64,000 nt of DNA from Pholiota molesta (GCA_014925825.1 JACGCK010000010.1:717161-781160), one strand, 5' to 3'; positions 46,104 to 58,994 are shown, numbered from the stretch's first letter. Translations and numbers: made by a program. Notes: generated from the sequence alone by a model not told the origin.

Positions 46104-47659
46104 TCATTGGTGGCCTTGAAGTCGAATGGGCGCTGGTGCGGGCCAGTATTCGAGTGGGGCGACAGACTTGAGCAAAATTGGCCTGGTGTCTTTGGAGCCA
46201 TCACCCTGCAGTGATAAAGAATACATTCAGAACGGCATTAGGTTGAATGAAGGCCAGAACTTACAATGAACGTCGAAGGGAACCCAGGGTCAAATTTAAC
46301 TTCATTCTCCAATCGCTTAATTTGTTCTTCGGTTAAAGAGATGTCCAAGGCTTCGGTGTTGGCGAGGAGATGCTCGACTTTGCGGCCGCCAACAATGGGG
46401 AAAACATAGACGGTTTTCTGCATCAAGTACGCGATCGCCACTGTCGGAAGATGTAAGTACTACCGTTTGAAACTTGTCGTTGTCTGCTTACCAGAAGTAA
46501 TATTTTTAGCCCCGATTTCTTCAGCTATCGCCTCAAGGGCTTTACAAATTCTTCTTTCCTCTGCGGTACGTTCCCATTCTCCATAAAGAGTGCGGCCTTT
46601 TTCTCCAGTTTTGCGGCGGCGTTCCTCTTCTTCGTCGGTACGAATTTTACCTGCCGCGAGTACGTTCCATGGAGCAAGTGCCATTCCTATGATTTATTAG
46701 TAAACGTCACAAATACGGACATATAAGAGGCAAGATACCTTCAGCTTTGGCCATGGGAATGATATCACGTTCAAATGACCGTTCCATCACATTCCATGCA
46801 CCTTGGTAGACGACAAACGGTGTCAAGGCGTTGTCTCGTGCATACTGGTTGGCCTTCGAAACGACCCATGCAGGAGTATCAGAGACACCCTAAGACGCGC
46901 GTCAGAATATGATCATACGGTATAGGTTAATTTGACTTACAAGATATAGAACCTTTCCTTGCTGTACGACGACATGGAGGGCCTTCATAATTTCCTCGAT
47001 GCTCGTGTCCCAATCCCACCAATGGAGGTACAAGAGATCGATATAGGAGGTCCTGAGCTTCTTCAAAGAAGCGTCGACGGAAATGTGCAACGACTTGGTG
47101 TTATTGCCGACATACATGACTTCCTGCTTGAGGCCCTTGCGGGCTTTGAAGTTGGTAGTGTACTAAGGTAATGTTAGATATTTCAGATACTCGACGACGA
47201 TGAACGCTGCGATATACCTTGGTTGCGATAAACAATTGATCCCTAATGCCCTGCTTCTCTGCCCATTCGCCGATGAACATCTCTGAAGACTCGTCCTGGC
47301 TATCAGAGAAATAGGCTTAGACCGAAATATATGTAACGCTGACGATATACTCACTAATTATTGGCCGTGTCGATGAAGTTGCCTCCATTGTCGTAGTAAG
47401 CGTCGAGGAGTGCGAAGCTTGCAGGTTTGTCCATGTGTCCCATGCCAAACTCCGACCATTTATCGCCGATGCTCATGGCTCCCAGCACCAAAGGCGAAAC
47501 ACGCACACCAGCATTGGGCGACAAGACGCGATAGCGGCCGAGCCCAGTTTTCGGAGGAGGCGGAGGTGGGAAAAGTCTATCCATGATTATCGGCGTAGAT
47601 TTGTCAGGATTTGAAAAGAATGTGGCGAGGGTGTCGCGGGAGGAAGGTTTATAACTCAT
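46104..47659 (-). CDS. aryl-alcohol dehydrogenase-type aldo-keto reductase (AAD family)
   Basis: Seven exons, 47659-47355, 47299-47218, 47162-46941, 46889-46739, 46686-46492, 46440-46265 and 46205-46104, give 410 residues. The catalytic tetrad is visible: Asp and Tyr in [15 protein letters not shown] (joined across the first intron), Lys in LFIATKY and His in [10 protein letters not shown]. Later segments [20 protein letters not shown] and [14 protein letters not shown] are typical of the fungal AAD/Aad14 branch. It probably reduces aryl aldehydes to alcohols with NADPH in the cytosol, a role linked to lignin-derived or self-made aromatic aldehydes in wood- and litter-decay fungi. All splice sites are GT-AG and no damage is seen. 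It is divergent from listerin across about 550 bp. Confidence 0.93.
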
Positions 47660-48210
47660 TGGCAGTGCTGAGGGTCTCAGTCAATTTTCAGACATAACGA
47701 TCTGACTGTCTCATCCGGGCTCATCTTCAGGATCTAGACGGCGTCTAGCTCGTTTTCGTTGCAGCGGCAGGCGGGGAATCGGAATCCATGCCAGACAGAC
47801 TGTGCTATGCTTTTAGCACAAGTTGTGGGCATCCCAGATTTTCTAATAACAAGAGCGAGAAGAGAGCACTGTTCGTAGAGCTTAGGCTGCCGTGAGCGCG
47901 GCGTTTGCGCATGATAGAGTTTTTAGATGATCTCACCAAACGTCGTCATTCGCCGGGATTTCGGGCCGTGGGAACGGTAACATCGATTAGATATCCACTG
48001 CTGAAGGCAATCCAGGGCAATCCTTATACGTTTAATTTTACAATCTGCTTACCTTGAAGGATGGTATTTCTGCTGCATCAATCGTTAGGAAATTTGGAAA
48101 CCAGATTCGGGGCCTTGAATGAGGAATCGGAGTCATGTAGCGCTTTCGGAAGCGTCAGCGAGTTTCACGTCTCTTAATCACTTACCTCCATCATCCTAGG
48201 TTCCTGCGAC
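47660..48210. other. shared divergent promoter region
   Basis: This 551-bp stretch separates the starts of the minus-strand aldo-keto reductase and plus-strand listerin. Both promoters must lie here. No clear TATA box was identified. Confidence 0.5.
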
Positions 48211-51200
48211 ATGGTCAAGGGCAACCCGAAGTCGTCTGCGTCCTCTGGCACCCGCAAGAAGCACGCGAAGAAGCATGCTCCCGTCGATGAGGTCCCCAAG
48301 CCTAAGGAGAAGGGAAGGGGCAAGAAAAAGGAACCCAAAGTGAAGATGTACATCCCTCCAGTCAAACCCGCGCCGGTGCAGCCAGATCCGCTCGAGACGA
48401 CGGGCCTTGCGCATACTTTACCGGCCGATCTACTTGTCGTGCTGAGGAATATCAGCAAGAAAGCCCAAGTCACGAAAACCAGGGCTTTGGAGGAGCTGCA
48501 GTTGGCATGGGTTAATAAGTGTTTGAAGGAAGGACGCGAAAGCCTTTTAACGGACACTCTGGTGGAGATGTTGCCAGTGTGGGTGAGTCTCTGGATATCG
48601 CTGTCAAAGTCTGACATCCCTGAATTTTACGTAGCTTCATCATGTGTCAGCACTGTTCGTCAACCCTTCGCGTCGCGTTCGGTTTCTAGCTGCGACTTTG
48701 CATGCGACTTTTCTTCAAATCCCTCCTGTTCGCGACCAGATCCTATTTTTTCTGCGAGAGACTGCTTCCGAATCCCAATTAGAAAGCATATTGGGAACCT
48801 GGTGTCTGGCTACGCACGATGTCGACCGTCAAGTCTTGATAATTGCATCCAAATCATGGCGGGAGACTATCTCGAGGGAAGAATCGCCAGGAACGCTTCT
48901 TCTTACCGAAAAGCTTCAGTCTTTGCTGAATTCATTCGTCCAACGCACTGTTCTGGATCCCAGTGGCATATATCAATATCTCAACCCTCTGCCACCACCG
49001 CCGCCTCCCGCTGTGGCCGGCCCCTCTAAGAAGGCAGGAGGGAGACAGTTGGGTGGGAAGGGATCGAGCGTTGCAACACCTCGAAAGGATGACGGGGATG
49101 TCACACCACGCGCGAAAATGGACGAACAAGAAGAAAATGAGCGAGACAGACAGGCGCGGCTTCGGATAAGTGCATTGGGTGCAACGCGTTGGATTGCAGG
49201 TGCGTCAAGAGAATCCAAGGTTCGCAATATCGATTCTAACAAAGTGATTTATATAGGTTCCACTGCGACATTAACAGACGACTTATTGGAATTCTACTCG
49301 AACCCGGCTCTGTGGTCCGTTTTGCACCCTGCTGAAACTTGTCCGTGGGTCGAAATGGAGAGCTTTGGGTATGCGCAACCAAATGTCCGAAAAGCTGGAT
49401 GGAACCTTCTGCAGACACTCATCGACTCTCACAAAGGTAAATTACTTACACTGTCACTTGAACCGTTTTAAATGTGATGCTGTAGATCGCTTACAGTCCA
49501 CTGTCCCAATCATTGGTACTGCCGTCTTACGATCAGCATGGATCGAGCTGGATTCGCTCGTCCAAGGGGTTATGCGCCAGCCTCTTCTTAAATTCCTTAA
49601 ACGTACGAACCATTTCTCTCACAAACAACATGATCTCATTTCCCCCCTAGAATTTCCTCAAAGTTGGACGTTGGATATAAGCAAAGATACAGAAGACCAC
49701 GAACCCTCAGATTCCGACGCTGATAGCGATGCCGAAAAAGAAACACTGCCGAAAGACACTTCATCATTGCCTGCTAAAGGAGCATCGCCTGCCTACGAAG
49801 AATTCTTGGGATTCTTACGATCAGGGTGTTCAGGCTCTCCTGTAGAAGGTTACCCAACAGTCCTTATCATTGTGTCTACTATTCCCTCATCTGTGAGTCG
49901 TTCGTGCTTTTCGTCGTCCCTAACCTAACTTATTTCATGTATAGCTCATAATTTCATCCACCTCCGATACTACAGCTTCCCCACTATCCCAATTCTTCAT
50001 CGCCTTTTGGGCCGCTCTCGACAGTCGTGCGCTTACATCCCTCCACCGCATAGCAGCCTCTGCAGCCTTTCTCTCTTCACTACTGGAGTGTATCGTTTTC
50101 CTTATCAAGCGCATGCGCAACGACGATGCACGCTCATCCGAAACCGACACCTCGGACTCACAAGGAACCTCGGCTTCCGTTCAGAACAATGCAGTGTCTC
50201 TCGTGAAGGAGCAATTTGCACGCATATGGGAGGCGCTCGTCAGCAAGAAATTAAAAGTTGAGGAGAGAGCTGCTGCACGGCTGTTAGCTCAAACTCTCGA
50301 GGGGCTATATGCGGTTGATCAATCGCTTTTGGGTGCAGCGTGGGACGTGCTGGCCAAGGATGTCAAGTCGTCGGCGACCAAAGACGACCATGCGAGCTTG
50401 GTGTCCGCGGTGCTGAAGGTCTTTTACGATCGTTTCAAAAAAGAGAATAGCCTTCTGAAGGCGAATGCAGAGACGCTGATGAAGGAGGTGCTGCACGGTG
50501 TTCTTGAGCAATGCGAACGGGCTCTCAACGAGAAAGTGCTGACAGAAGGAGAGCAAGGTTCTGGATTTGCGTTGTTGGCTAGCATGCTTGACCGGTTCAG
50601 AGAGGGGTTATTTGCTGACAGAGACTTCGCCAATGTGAGTAGCTGCCATCGGTTCTTGCTAAATCGTACGTTGCTAACGCCATGACATCAGCGTTTGGAT
50701 GAGCTATTCTCTGAGTACGCATTCCGCCTATTGACCCTTCACCCCTCGCTTCTCCTCTCCTACCTGATCCATCGCAAGGACGAAACCAAGGCGCTCGGAG
50801 TTTGGCATTCGCTTCTGTCAAGCATAGCATCGAAGGCGGAATCAGACCACCTTCCAGACTTGAATGTCTTCGGCGGTCTCTTAGATGCGGCCCAGAAGGG
50901 GCTGCTCCCCAAATATCTTACCCCACAGGCAGGAGAGTTGGATAGTCTGATAGGCTTACTACTCGAGAACGCCTTGGATGAGCCTAAGCGGCCTAACGAG
51001 CTGGCACTTGTCAAGAAAATCCTGGTTTCATCTGGTTAGTGGACTCGTTCCAGATTTGCATTCAGTGGACGGTATATTGATTCTTCCCTAGAGTATTTCA
51101 TTTCAGCATCAGCGCTTAATTCCTTTTTGCAAATCGTTGTCGCGACCTTCAATTCCAACGTTACCCGCGCTATTCAAGGCGAAGATGTCAATTTCTCCAT

Positions 51201-54200
51201 CTATGTCTGTGTGGATTTAATCCAAGCGGCTTTTACGAAATGCTTGGATGAACCTCAGTTCAATGAATCCGTTCTTCCTGACATCTTCCTATATTCATAC
51301 CTCATCCCTATCTCAACTGCGGTGGATGGGACAGAGGATAATTTCACCCCCTCCCAGGCCGCTGGGAGAAGCCTATGGCAAGAGTGGCTCAAAGGAACTT
51401 CGGAAGGTTTCAAGGTTCAGATCGTGGATATCATCAAAAATAGACTGAAAGCGGTGATGGAAGATACCAAGGCACAACCAACGTACGCAGTGGATATTGT
51501 TTTTTCTTTTCCCAGTATGTCGATTTTAACCAACGTATAGGCCAGAAGACATCTTACACATGATCGCGCAGAAGCCGCCTGGCATAGATTCCCTTGTACT
51601 CCAAGCTATCCTTCCATCTCCACCCATCTCAATAAGTTACTCGATGCTCTGTCATCTGATGCCCTCGACCCCAGCCTTGCAATTCTCGACCCGCTAATTC
51701 CTCCGTACCCTTCGCCAAACTCCAGGAGAAAGGTCCAAACACCGACTTCTACGGACCGCCGCGGATTTTCGGTCTATGCTCGAGAGGTGAATGCTCTCTT
51801 GCAGGCTTTCGTTGAGGACAGGCAGCTGGCAAAGCGCAACGTCTGGGCATTGCGCCATTTCTTCGCGTTGTCATTGTACGCTCAAGATCTCCAGAATGTG
51901 CCGTCAGCATCGTCGCGCAGTCCTGTTTTCGATGATAAGGTCACTCCGGCTGCCTTGGCCAGTATTGTAGCCAAGTCCAAACAGGTCTCCGTATACCTTT
52001 TGAACTCCTCCGCCGCCAAGGACGACGAGTCATGGAGGCGTGTCGTTCTCGATCGACTTTCAACGAGTCTATGCTGAAAGACCCTAAAGAGGGATTGACA
52101 CAACTTCAGACATTCCTATTTGATGTCGTAACCTACGCGAAAGATGGTGATGGCATTCGGGATGCTAGAGTGCTCAAGACAGTGCTAGATTCGCTCCTCC
52201 AGGATGGGATTGAGGTCTCCGAGGCTGATTTATGGGTGCAATTGGCGAGGAAATATGAGAGGACAGGTTAGCTATTTCTTTTCATGCTCCGTAAAACTTA
52301 ATTGACCAACGTTCCTCGGCATAGCCCCTCAGACGACCATGACGATAGTTGCGGCTATCTCGCATAGCGGCGTAGAACCGCCCAAGTTGGACCGATATCG
52401 CAATGAACTTGCCGCCAATATTTCCGGCATCAAACCTGCAAAAGCCAATACTGAAGGCTTGCTTACACTCCGCAAACTTTCTGCTTCAGCTCCAGATCCA
52501 GAAGGCGACGCGGTGTTCCTCCAGCCTCAGCGTGCGGTCAACGTGGTCAAAGGATGTCAAGCTTGGGTACTCGCTGAAGACGACGACGAGCCGCTGGATG
52601 AAGAAGTAGAAAGCGCGATGTTACCGATATTCGCTCATCTCGCCCCGATCCTGCAGAACGTACCTGGAAGTCATTGGGGTTTCATTTTCGACGTACTGGA
52701 GGCTGTCCTAGATCGTCTATCTCCATCCGAGGAAGAAGAAGAAGAGACGGACAAGGACGAATCGGCCACGTTAGTGGCGCTTGCGAGGGCACTAAAGCTT
52801 TTGACAGTGTTGGAAGATTTGACAAAGACTAACAAAGCGCTTTTGGCCGAATGGGCGGAACGGAGAATTCCGATTTTGACTATCGTCCGTGATCTTAGCG
52901 TTCTTGGGAATCGTAAGCATTTATACACACCAAAGTCATGTTTTGACTGGCTGATTCGTTGCAGATCCAGCTGAGCTATCGTCTGTTCCACGGTCCGCAT
53001 GCCGGGAGCTTGTACTTTCGATTGTTCAGCACCTGCCACCTTCGCTTATTGATGAAAACACTCTGCCGAAGGTTATTTCCTTCTATTCCTCTGACTTACA
53101 AGCTCGTTTATTGAATTGATTATCATGATAGCTGTGTCATTTGATTGAAGACCCTTCGGTTTCAGTGCAGAAAATGGCCTATCAATTACTCAAAGTCGCA
53201 GCCCTGAGACGTACAGAGCACTTTGTGATTGAAGCTGGTGTGGATACAGAGGCTGTTGTGCAAGCCACCTTGCCCTTGGAACTACTCGAAATTCTACAAA
53301 GAGACATAAATTTCACTTACGATGTCGAAACCGATGAAGATCTGAGCGGCGGTGATCAAAGCCAAAACCTATTCGGATATCTGCTTGCGTGGATGCTGGT
53401 CTTTGATCTTTTCCAGGATGCAGTAAGTATCTCTGGATTCAATTATTTGCAGCTGACGTTCTCATCTTTGTGAAATAGTCCTTCAAAGTGAAATCAAGCT
53501 ATATTGAGCAACTCAGGGACTTGAATATCGTCGTAGATCGCTTCGTACCTTGTTTCCTTGGCCTCCTGCGGCTCGATCAAGGCAATATTGCCAAAGTCTT
53601 CAAGTTGGACATTTGGGCGGTTGACAAATTCTATGTTGAATGTGAGTTTTGCCCTTCGCTGCACCGTCAGGATTAATTTAACCATCATTGCTGTCAGTCT
53701 ATGAGCCGGGTAGCCTGCACGCTATTCCCGTCCTGACGGCACACGTGTATTATCGCGCTCTTCTCTCTATCCCTTCCATTATTCACTCCTGGATTCTCGA
53801 TTGCAAAGACCGTCAACTGACCAACATTGTGACCTCTTACACTTCGACCTACTTTTCACCAGTTCTCATTCGCTCTGAACTCGAACACGTGCGTTCGCAT
53901 GCAGCTAGCGATGGCCTTGCCGACGATGCTATGACCGTCAAGGTAGCAAGTGCTATCAACGAGGTAGCAGCCGCGTATTCTGTGGATGAACATCAACTAG
54001 AAATTCGGTTGCGTATTCCGACAGACTGGCCTCTGCATAAGATTGAGGTCCGGGACGTGAAACGTGTGGGAGTTGATGAAAATCGCTGGAGAGCTTGGGT
54101 TCTGGGCGTTCAGCAGACTATTTGGGCACATGTATGTTTACTTTCTCTTTACCAAACTACCCTGCACTCCCTTCCAATCCCACACTTTTTGCAATCCTGG

Positions 54201-54588
54201 CACCGGGTTATAATCAGATCTCAAATCTTCTTATTTGCTAGAATGGACGCATCATCGATGGACTGAGCCTTTTCAAGAAGAACGTGACGCTGCACTTCGA
54301 AGGGCAAGTAGAATGTGCCATCTGTTATTCGTAAGTTACGAAGTCATTATTTTGTCCGAGGCCTTGTTGATTTCGACCGTCTTACATCATTCAGCATTAT
54401 CAGCGTCATGGACGGGACTCTACCAAAGAAACCCTGTAAAACATGCAAAAATCGATTCCACGCCGGTTGCTTGTACAAGGTGGGTTCTTGATCATTACAT
54501 AGTCAAGGTGTCTAGCTGACATTCGCCTTAGTGGTTCAACTCGAGTCATTCGTCAAGTTGTCCATTGTGCCGTTCCGACATTATTTAA
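48211..54588 (+). CDS. E3 ubiquitin-protein ligase listerin
   Basis: Listerin tags stalled nascent chains on 60S ribosomal subunits for degradation. The N-terminus is basic ([17 protein letters not shown]), followed by [20 protein letters not shown], the conserved listerin start, then a long helical-repeat body and a C-terminal [34 protein letters not shown] and CPLCRSDII, ending at the stop. Exons recognised begin at 48211 (to 48582), 48635, 49257, 49486, 49651, 49945, 50692, about 51092, a body to 52270, then 52331, 52970, 53132, 53479, 53698, 54242, 54395 and 54532-54588. Two frame changes, at the CCC of 51623-51625 and the TTT of 52058-52060, each need one added base to continue the family sequence (see findings). 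At the first, a 46-nt intron is an alternative. The two RING-side introns are in phase. Confidence 0.9.
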
Positions 54589-54956
54589 GATGTATAGGAC
54601 CAGTGTATCGTAGAAATAAACAGTACAGTCTCCAACCTATCTCAGTGGTCGCGGCTGAGAGGTGCTGTGGCGTGTGACTTATGTGACAGACTTGTGACCT
54701 ACGTTCAATTTTTAACGTCAAGTCCGTCCAGTTCGAACTCCCAGTTGTGTCCTTACCTTCCTCTCACTGGAATATTAACTTGGAGACTAAAAGCCATAAT
54801 ACTAGGTGTAGCTCAGGCTTCAAGGTTTGTACTCTTTACTGATATATAGTTCCTCGGATACTTATATCATAATTGTTACTGACTTGAACCACGTTCTTGC
54901 CACTTACCTCAAGACAACTACTTTGATAGTCTGCTTACATTTCGCCGCTATGCAGA
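54589..54956. other. intergenic
   Basis: No gene was recognised. It holds the listerin 3' flank and the leader of the next F-box gene. Confidence 0.5.
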
Positions 54957-56927
54957 ATGCATGGACCTCTCTCACTCGATGACAGTAATTCTATTGAAGA
55001 ATCGCGCCGACTCATTAACGAGGCAATCGCGCAGCACGAGGCCTCCATTTTGGCTTTAAAATCTCAGAAAAATAATCTTGCACCCATCTCGCGCTTTCCT
55101 CCAGAGATCCTCTGCCGAATCTTTTCCTTCGTGAAGAAAGAAACCCAAGGAATCTCCGGAGAATGGACGCGATATCGTTTGCGATGGATTGTAGTGACTC
55201 ATGTTAGTTCCCACTGGAGGCGTGTCGCTATCGATTCGCCAAGTTTGTGGATCGATCCCCCGCTTCGAAGTATTCGGTGGGTTCAAGAAATGCTCCAAAG
55301 GTCCAAAGATGCCGGCCTTGTGATTGAAGCTGATCTCGGTTCTCTGGCAATACGCGCTATTATCCCTGGTCTCAAGCTCGCTCTGGCCCATAGCTTGCGG
55401 ATTAAGCATCTCTCTTTCCTGAACATCTCCGATACCAGCATATCAGCGTTAAATGATTTACAAAAGGAATTTCCCAAATCTGCTCCGCAATTGGAACATT
55501 TAAGCATAATGGTCGATGAATCTGAAGACGACCCCATCGTTATCGCAGAAGAGGCTTTCTGCCAAACGCCACGTCTTCGCAAGCTGGAGTTATCGCAATG
55601 TAATCCAAGCTGGAACTCGCATCCACATCTCTTCCGCTCCCTCACATCTCTTACACTACGCCATCTCACGTTGGATGCCAAGCCAACTGGAAAACAATTC
55701 ATGGATGCACTAAAAGGAATGCCTGATTTGGAGTTTTTAGAAATAGTAGACGCATTTCCCGTCGACCAAAACTGGGATTCCGAACAAATACACCTCGCCT
55801 CTCTCCAAACTCTCTCCATCTATTCCATCCATACAGAAATCGAAACTTTCTTGCGCTGTATCACTTTCCCACCAACAGCAAAGGTCAAAATTGCATGCTC
55901 TGTAGTCGTGGATGGGGCTTCCACTTCTCATACAAATGTCACTGAGGTCATCTTGAATCTTTCCCGGTCATACTCGAATCCGCTGTCCGATGTGGCTTTC
56001 CGAACCCTGGCATTACTCGAATCCTCCACATTTGGATACTTTGGAGTTCGACTCGAGTTACTCACAGATGCCGTGGATCGGCGGCGGCCAGAGTATAGAT
56101 TCATTCCAGCGAGCTTGGATTTAGAGTTCGTGTGGAAAACAGAATTGGCAGGGACAGCAGACTCAGAGCATTATGTTCCAAAGCTCATCAGCGACATTTT
56201 CAATGGTGCAATACCTCTTCAAGACGTCGCCATGCATATAAACTTTGCCTGGATGGGCAATAATCTGCGTCCCGAAACCATAGCAAGTACATTCGGAATA
56301 CTTCCTCAGCTGCGCACTGTTCAGGTAGACAGGCATACAAGCGGACGCTTTTTAAGCGCATTGAAACTCGGGTCATCCACTCAGCAAGCCAGAGTCACCG
56401 ATCTCACGGAAAAACTTTACTTTCCTAATCTTTCCTCTATCTATTTCAGTGGGACGGAGTTCTGGAAATCGGGGCAGGCCGACGTTGTGCAAGATCCAAT
56501 GTCTATCTCGTTCGAATCATTGAAGGACTGGCTTACCCAGCGTTCCGAGTCCGGCGCAAGGATTGAAAGGGTGTCTTTTCAATCATGTCAAGAACTCAGG
56601 AAATCCGATATAGACTCGCTTTCCCAAATTGTAGGCAAGGTTGATTGGGACAATATCGAAATACACAGCGTCGCTATGAGCGATTATACGTATGATTCGG
56701 AGGATGCAGAGTCGGAGGAGGAATATTACGAACAAGAGGAGATTTATTACGACGACGAGATGCGAGAGCAGGAAGAGGAATATTACGAGCAAGGGCTGAT
56801 TTATGGCGATGAAGAATTGGAGGTGGACGAGGAGGATGAGGATGAGGATGAGGATGAGGATGAGGATGAGGAGGATGAGGAGGAGGATGAGCATTTTGAA
56901 GATGAGGAGGATTCTGATGACTACTAG
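54957..56927 (+). CDS. F-box protein with leucine-rich region and acidic tail
   Basis: A single exon encodes 656 residues, unusual among these intron-rich genes. After a predicted helix (EAIAQHEASILALKSQKNNL) comes the F-box, PISRFPPEILCRIFSFV, then VTHVSSHWRRVAIDSPSLW, the usual Agaricomycete F-box layout. The middle contains irregular leucine-rich strands (LRKLELSQCNP, LTSLTLRHLTLD, LEFLEIVDAFPV). The last 100 residues are Asp/Glu/Tyr-rich, ending in a nearly pure Asp-Glu run encoded by GAG-GAT repeats. It probably acts as a substrate receptor in an SCF ubiquitin ligase. These families expand rapidly in mushrooms, so orthology and target are unknown. Confidence 0.85.
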   Translation: MHGPLSLDDSNSIEESRRLINEAIAQHEASILALKSQKNNLAPISRFPPEILCRIFSFVKKETQGISGEWTRYRLRWIVVTHVSSHWRRVAIDSPSLWIDPPLRSIRWVQEMLQRSKDAGLVIEADLGSLAIRAIIPGLKLALAHSLRIKHLSFLNISDTSISALNDLQKEFPKSAPQLEHLSIMVDESEDDPIVIAEEAFCQTPRLRKLELSQCNPSWNSHPHLFRSLTSLTLRHLTLDAKPTGKQFMDALKGMPDLEFLEIVDAFPVDQNWDSEQIHLASLQTLSIYSIHTEIETFLRCITFPPTAKVKIACSVVVDGASTSHTNVTEVILNLSRSYSNPLSDVAFRTLALLESSTFGYFGVRLELLTDAVDRRRPEYRFIPASLDLEFVWKTELAGTADSEHYVPKLISDIFNGAIPLQDVAMHINFAWMGNNLRPETIASTFGILPQLRTVQVDRHTSGRFLSALKLGSSTQQARVTDLTEKLYFPNLSSIYFSGTEFWKSGQADVVQDPMSISFESLKDWLTQRSESGARIERVSFQSCQELRKSDIDSLSQIVGKVDWDNIEIHSVAMSDYTYDSEDAESEEEYYEQEEIYYDDEMREQEEEYYEQGLIYGDEELEVDEEDEDEDEDEDEDEEDEEEDEHFEDEEDSDDY

Positions 56928-57812
56928 TACAGTGACTACGGCCTGGTTATTCTTATACTTAATTGATTGTTTCAGGAGGAAAGGCAACATTACAGTTTCT
57001 CTGATCCTATTCTCTATCAAGAAGCTGGGTTCTCCTGGTACAAAGTCCGCGATACGGATGGGGACTTATCAATTTCAGACCTGTATTTTACACCTTCGAA
57101 TGCATTTTTATCTCTTGCTGCTCTTTATAACCTGCCATTAGCTCTAGCTACGATTCGTATCCCATGCATTCCGCTAAGCCTGGAACATAGCTGAGAATAC
57201 TTTCGGACCTCTATCTATTTAGAAAGACACGAGAAGAGCTAAAAGGAGCATTGACTTGTGATCTACCGGGGTAATAGCGTAGCACCCCTCATCATTCACA
57301 TGTCTGCTAAAACTTGACGAGACTTCTCATTCTCAAAGAAGATTTTGTCACTTGTGATTTCCGCTGGACATCCCTTTCCTCCCTGTCCCGAAGGTCAGCA
57401 TCGTCGCCACCCAGATAACCTCTTCCGATTTCCGCGCTAGCTCGGCATCGGAGACATGGTGTCGCTAATTTGCCATACAGAGCCGTTCAACTTCTTCGAA
57501 ACTGCCACTGGCCATGACGGCCTCCGCGCGCGGGCCGAAGAATACATTGAGATCGTAGGGACGGGCGTGAGCTGTTAGGTACCGTCGTTGTATGACTCGG
57601 TACAAATAATTGGAGCGAGGTATAAAGCCCTCAAAGAGATCATCGAAGTTCACTTTAAATGGGAACATTACAGAAATGACATTTGTTTCCAGAGAGGACA
57701 ACACGAATGCAGTGTACATGTACAGTCACAAATGCATATGCTTACACCCATCTTAGTCGCGTCGAGGTCACAGAAAAAGCCAACGACGATTCGAACCAGT
57801 GCAAGGCCTTCT
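56928..57812. other. intergenic
   Basis: This lies between the F-box gene and SRP19, both of whose 3' ends face it. A minus-strand 84-codon frame at 57465-57719 has no recognised family and is not called. Confidence 0.45.
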
Positions 57813-58994
57813 TCATCCTCGTACTCTCACCACCTTCCGTTTGCCTTTGGCTGCGCCACCAGGAGCACCGGGGGCGCCGGGGGCAGCACCGATGGCGTTC
57901 GGCTCTGTGGCGTTCATGCCGGCTTTGACGGTTTCGATCAGCACCCCAGTCGATATCGCGGGCGAGTAAGGCGATACCCTGTTCGCGAGTGGGGGGTGGG
58001 GTTCTGGCGGCACGGGTACTTGGCGTCCAGAAGTATGGTGGGGAGGCGCAGCAGGGGATTTCGATTTAGTCGCAGCTGGTTGTTTGCCCTTATTCGAAGA
58101 TACAGCGGGAGTTATATGTGGCGTTGTGGCGGTCTTTTTCGCTGATGGTGGAGGTGCGTCGCCCTTGGGTGTGCTGGCGGTGTTGTAGGGAGGTTTCGGG
58201 ATGTTCTCGGGTTTGATGGTCTGTAGTTGGAGGCATATCATTTCAAGCAGCTGTTTCTCTGCGTAGGAAGAAAGCGAACGAAAATTAGTAAATATATCAT
58301 GGATAACTGTAAATTGGGCATAGAAAATTATGAAAATAATACGGACTTGTCTTGATGATAGGATTCATGAGCTTGCCGTCCTTCTTCCACTGCACTCTCA
58401 CTCTACCTGGGTTTTCCCAGTCTCGAGGATGTGACTTGTTAACTTCGTGCAGCGTTCCAAGTCCAAGCCGATTTGCTGCGTCCGCGATGTCCTTGCTGAG
58501 AGGCCACCATAAGCTTTTTGCACGCTCCACTCGCCGTTGGCCTGTCCCGTAAGGGCGCTTCGCGTCCACATAAATCGGGTAAATGCAGGTCCACCTATGA
58601 TATGGAAGGGTGAAGATCGGAGTCAGTACTTCTCATAGATATGAATCTGCGGAGAGATTAGACACAAAACTGAAGCTACAAAATCGACCGAGGAGTGGAG
58701 AAGAAACGGCATAGGCTGTACGTACGATTTATATGGGGTGATGTCCGTTATTTGACGATTCGCGTCGGGCTGGCTAGTTCTCGAGCCCGATTCAGAGCCT
58801 CCTTGATGACTTGTTTGATATGGATTTCTCGGTGACGATGCAGGCCCCGCACGGGGTGGCTCAAATTCGTCGTCAGAGATGTGCAGCTCCTGCAGCAGAG
58901 GCCCACGCGAGCCTGTGTTGGGGAGAGGGTGTGACGGCAACGGCAGATCGGTGTCGTCGTCGAATTCTTCGACTATTGCTGCTCTTCGGGACAT
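57813..58994 (-). CDS. signal recognition particle 19 kDa subunit (SRP19/Sec65)
   Basis: Three exons, 58994-58726, 58594-58347 and 58258-57813, give 320 residues. After an acidic low-complexity N-terminus comes the SRP19 domain: WTCIYPIYVDAKRPYGTGQR, RRVERAKSLWWPLSKDIADA, LGLGTLHEVNKSHPRDWENP, then RVRVQWKKDGKLMNPIIKTK across the second intron. The family's YP(A/I)Y start, the pre-helix basic patch and the RVRVQW-K strand are intact. SRP19 binds SRP RNA helix 6 and enables SRP54 loading for co-translational export. The final 130 residues are a Pro/Ala/Lys-rich tail ending KGKRKVVRVRG, similar in character to the basic tail of Sec65. The second donor is A|GTCCGT, a weak but frame-required site. 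Confidence 0.92.

Noticed and set aside
49200..49256. Reading listerin straight through this segment
   Set aside because: The 57-nt segment keeps the frame open, but it has a good donor (GTGCGT) and acceptor (TATATAG) and interrupts [16 protein letters not shown], so it is treated as an in-frame intron.
54790..54830. GGTGTAGCTCAGG, a tRNA D-arm-like string
   Set aside because: No matching acceptor, anticodon or T arm was found around it.
56583..57020. 145-codon minus-strand frame rich in Ile and Leu
   Set aside because: It is the antisense of the Asp/Glu repeat tail of the F-box gene at 54957-56927.
57465..57719. 84-codon minus-strand frame
   Set aside because: No recognised family, no splice partners. 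It could be real but is not supported.
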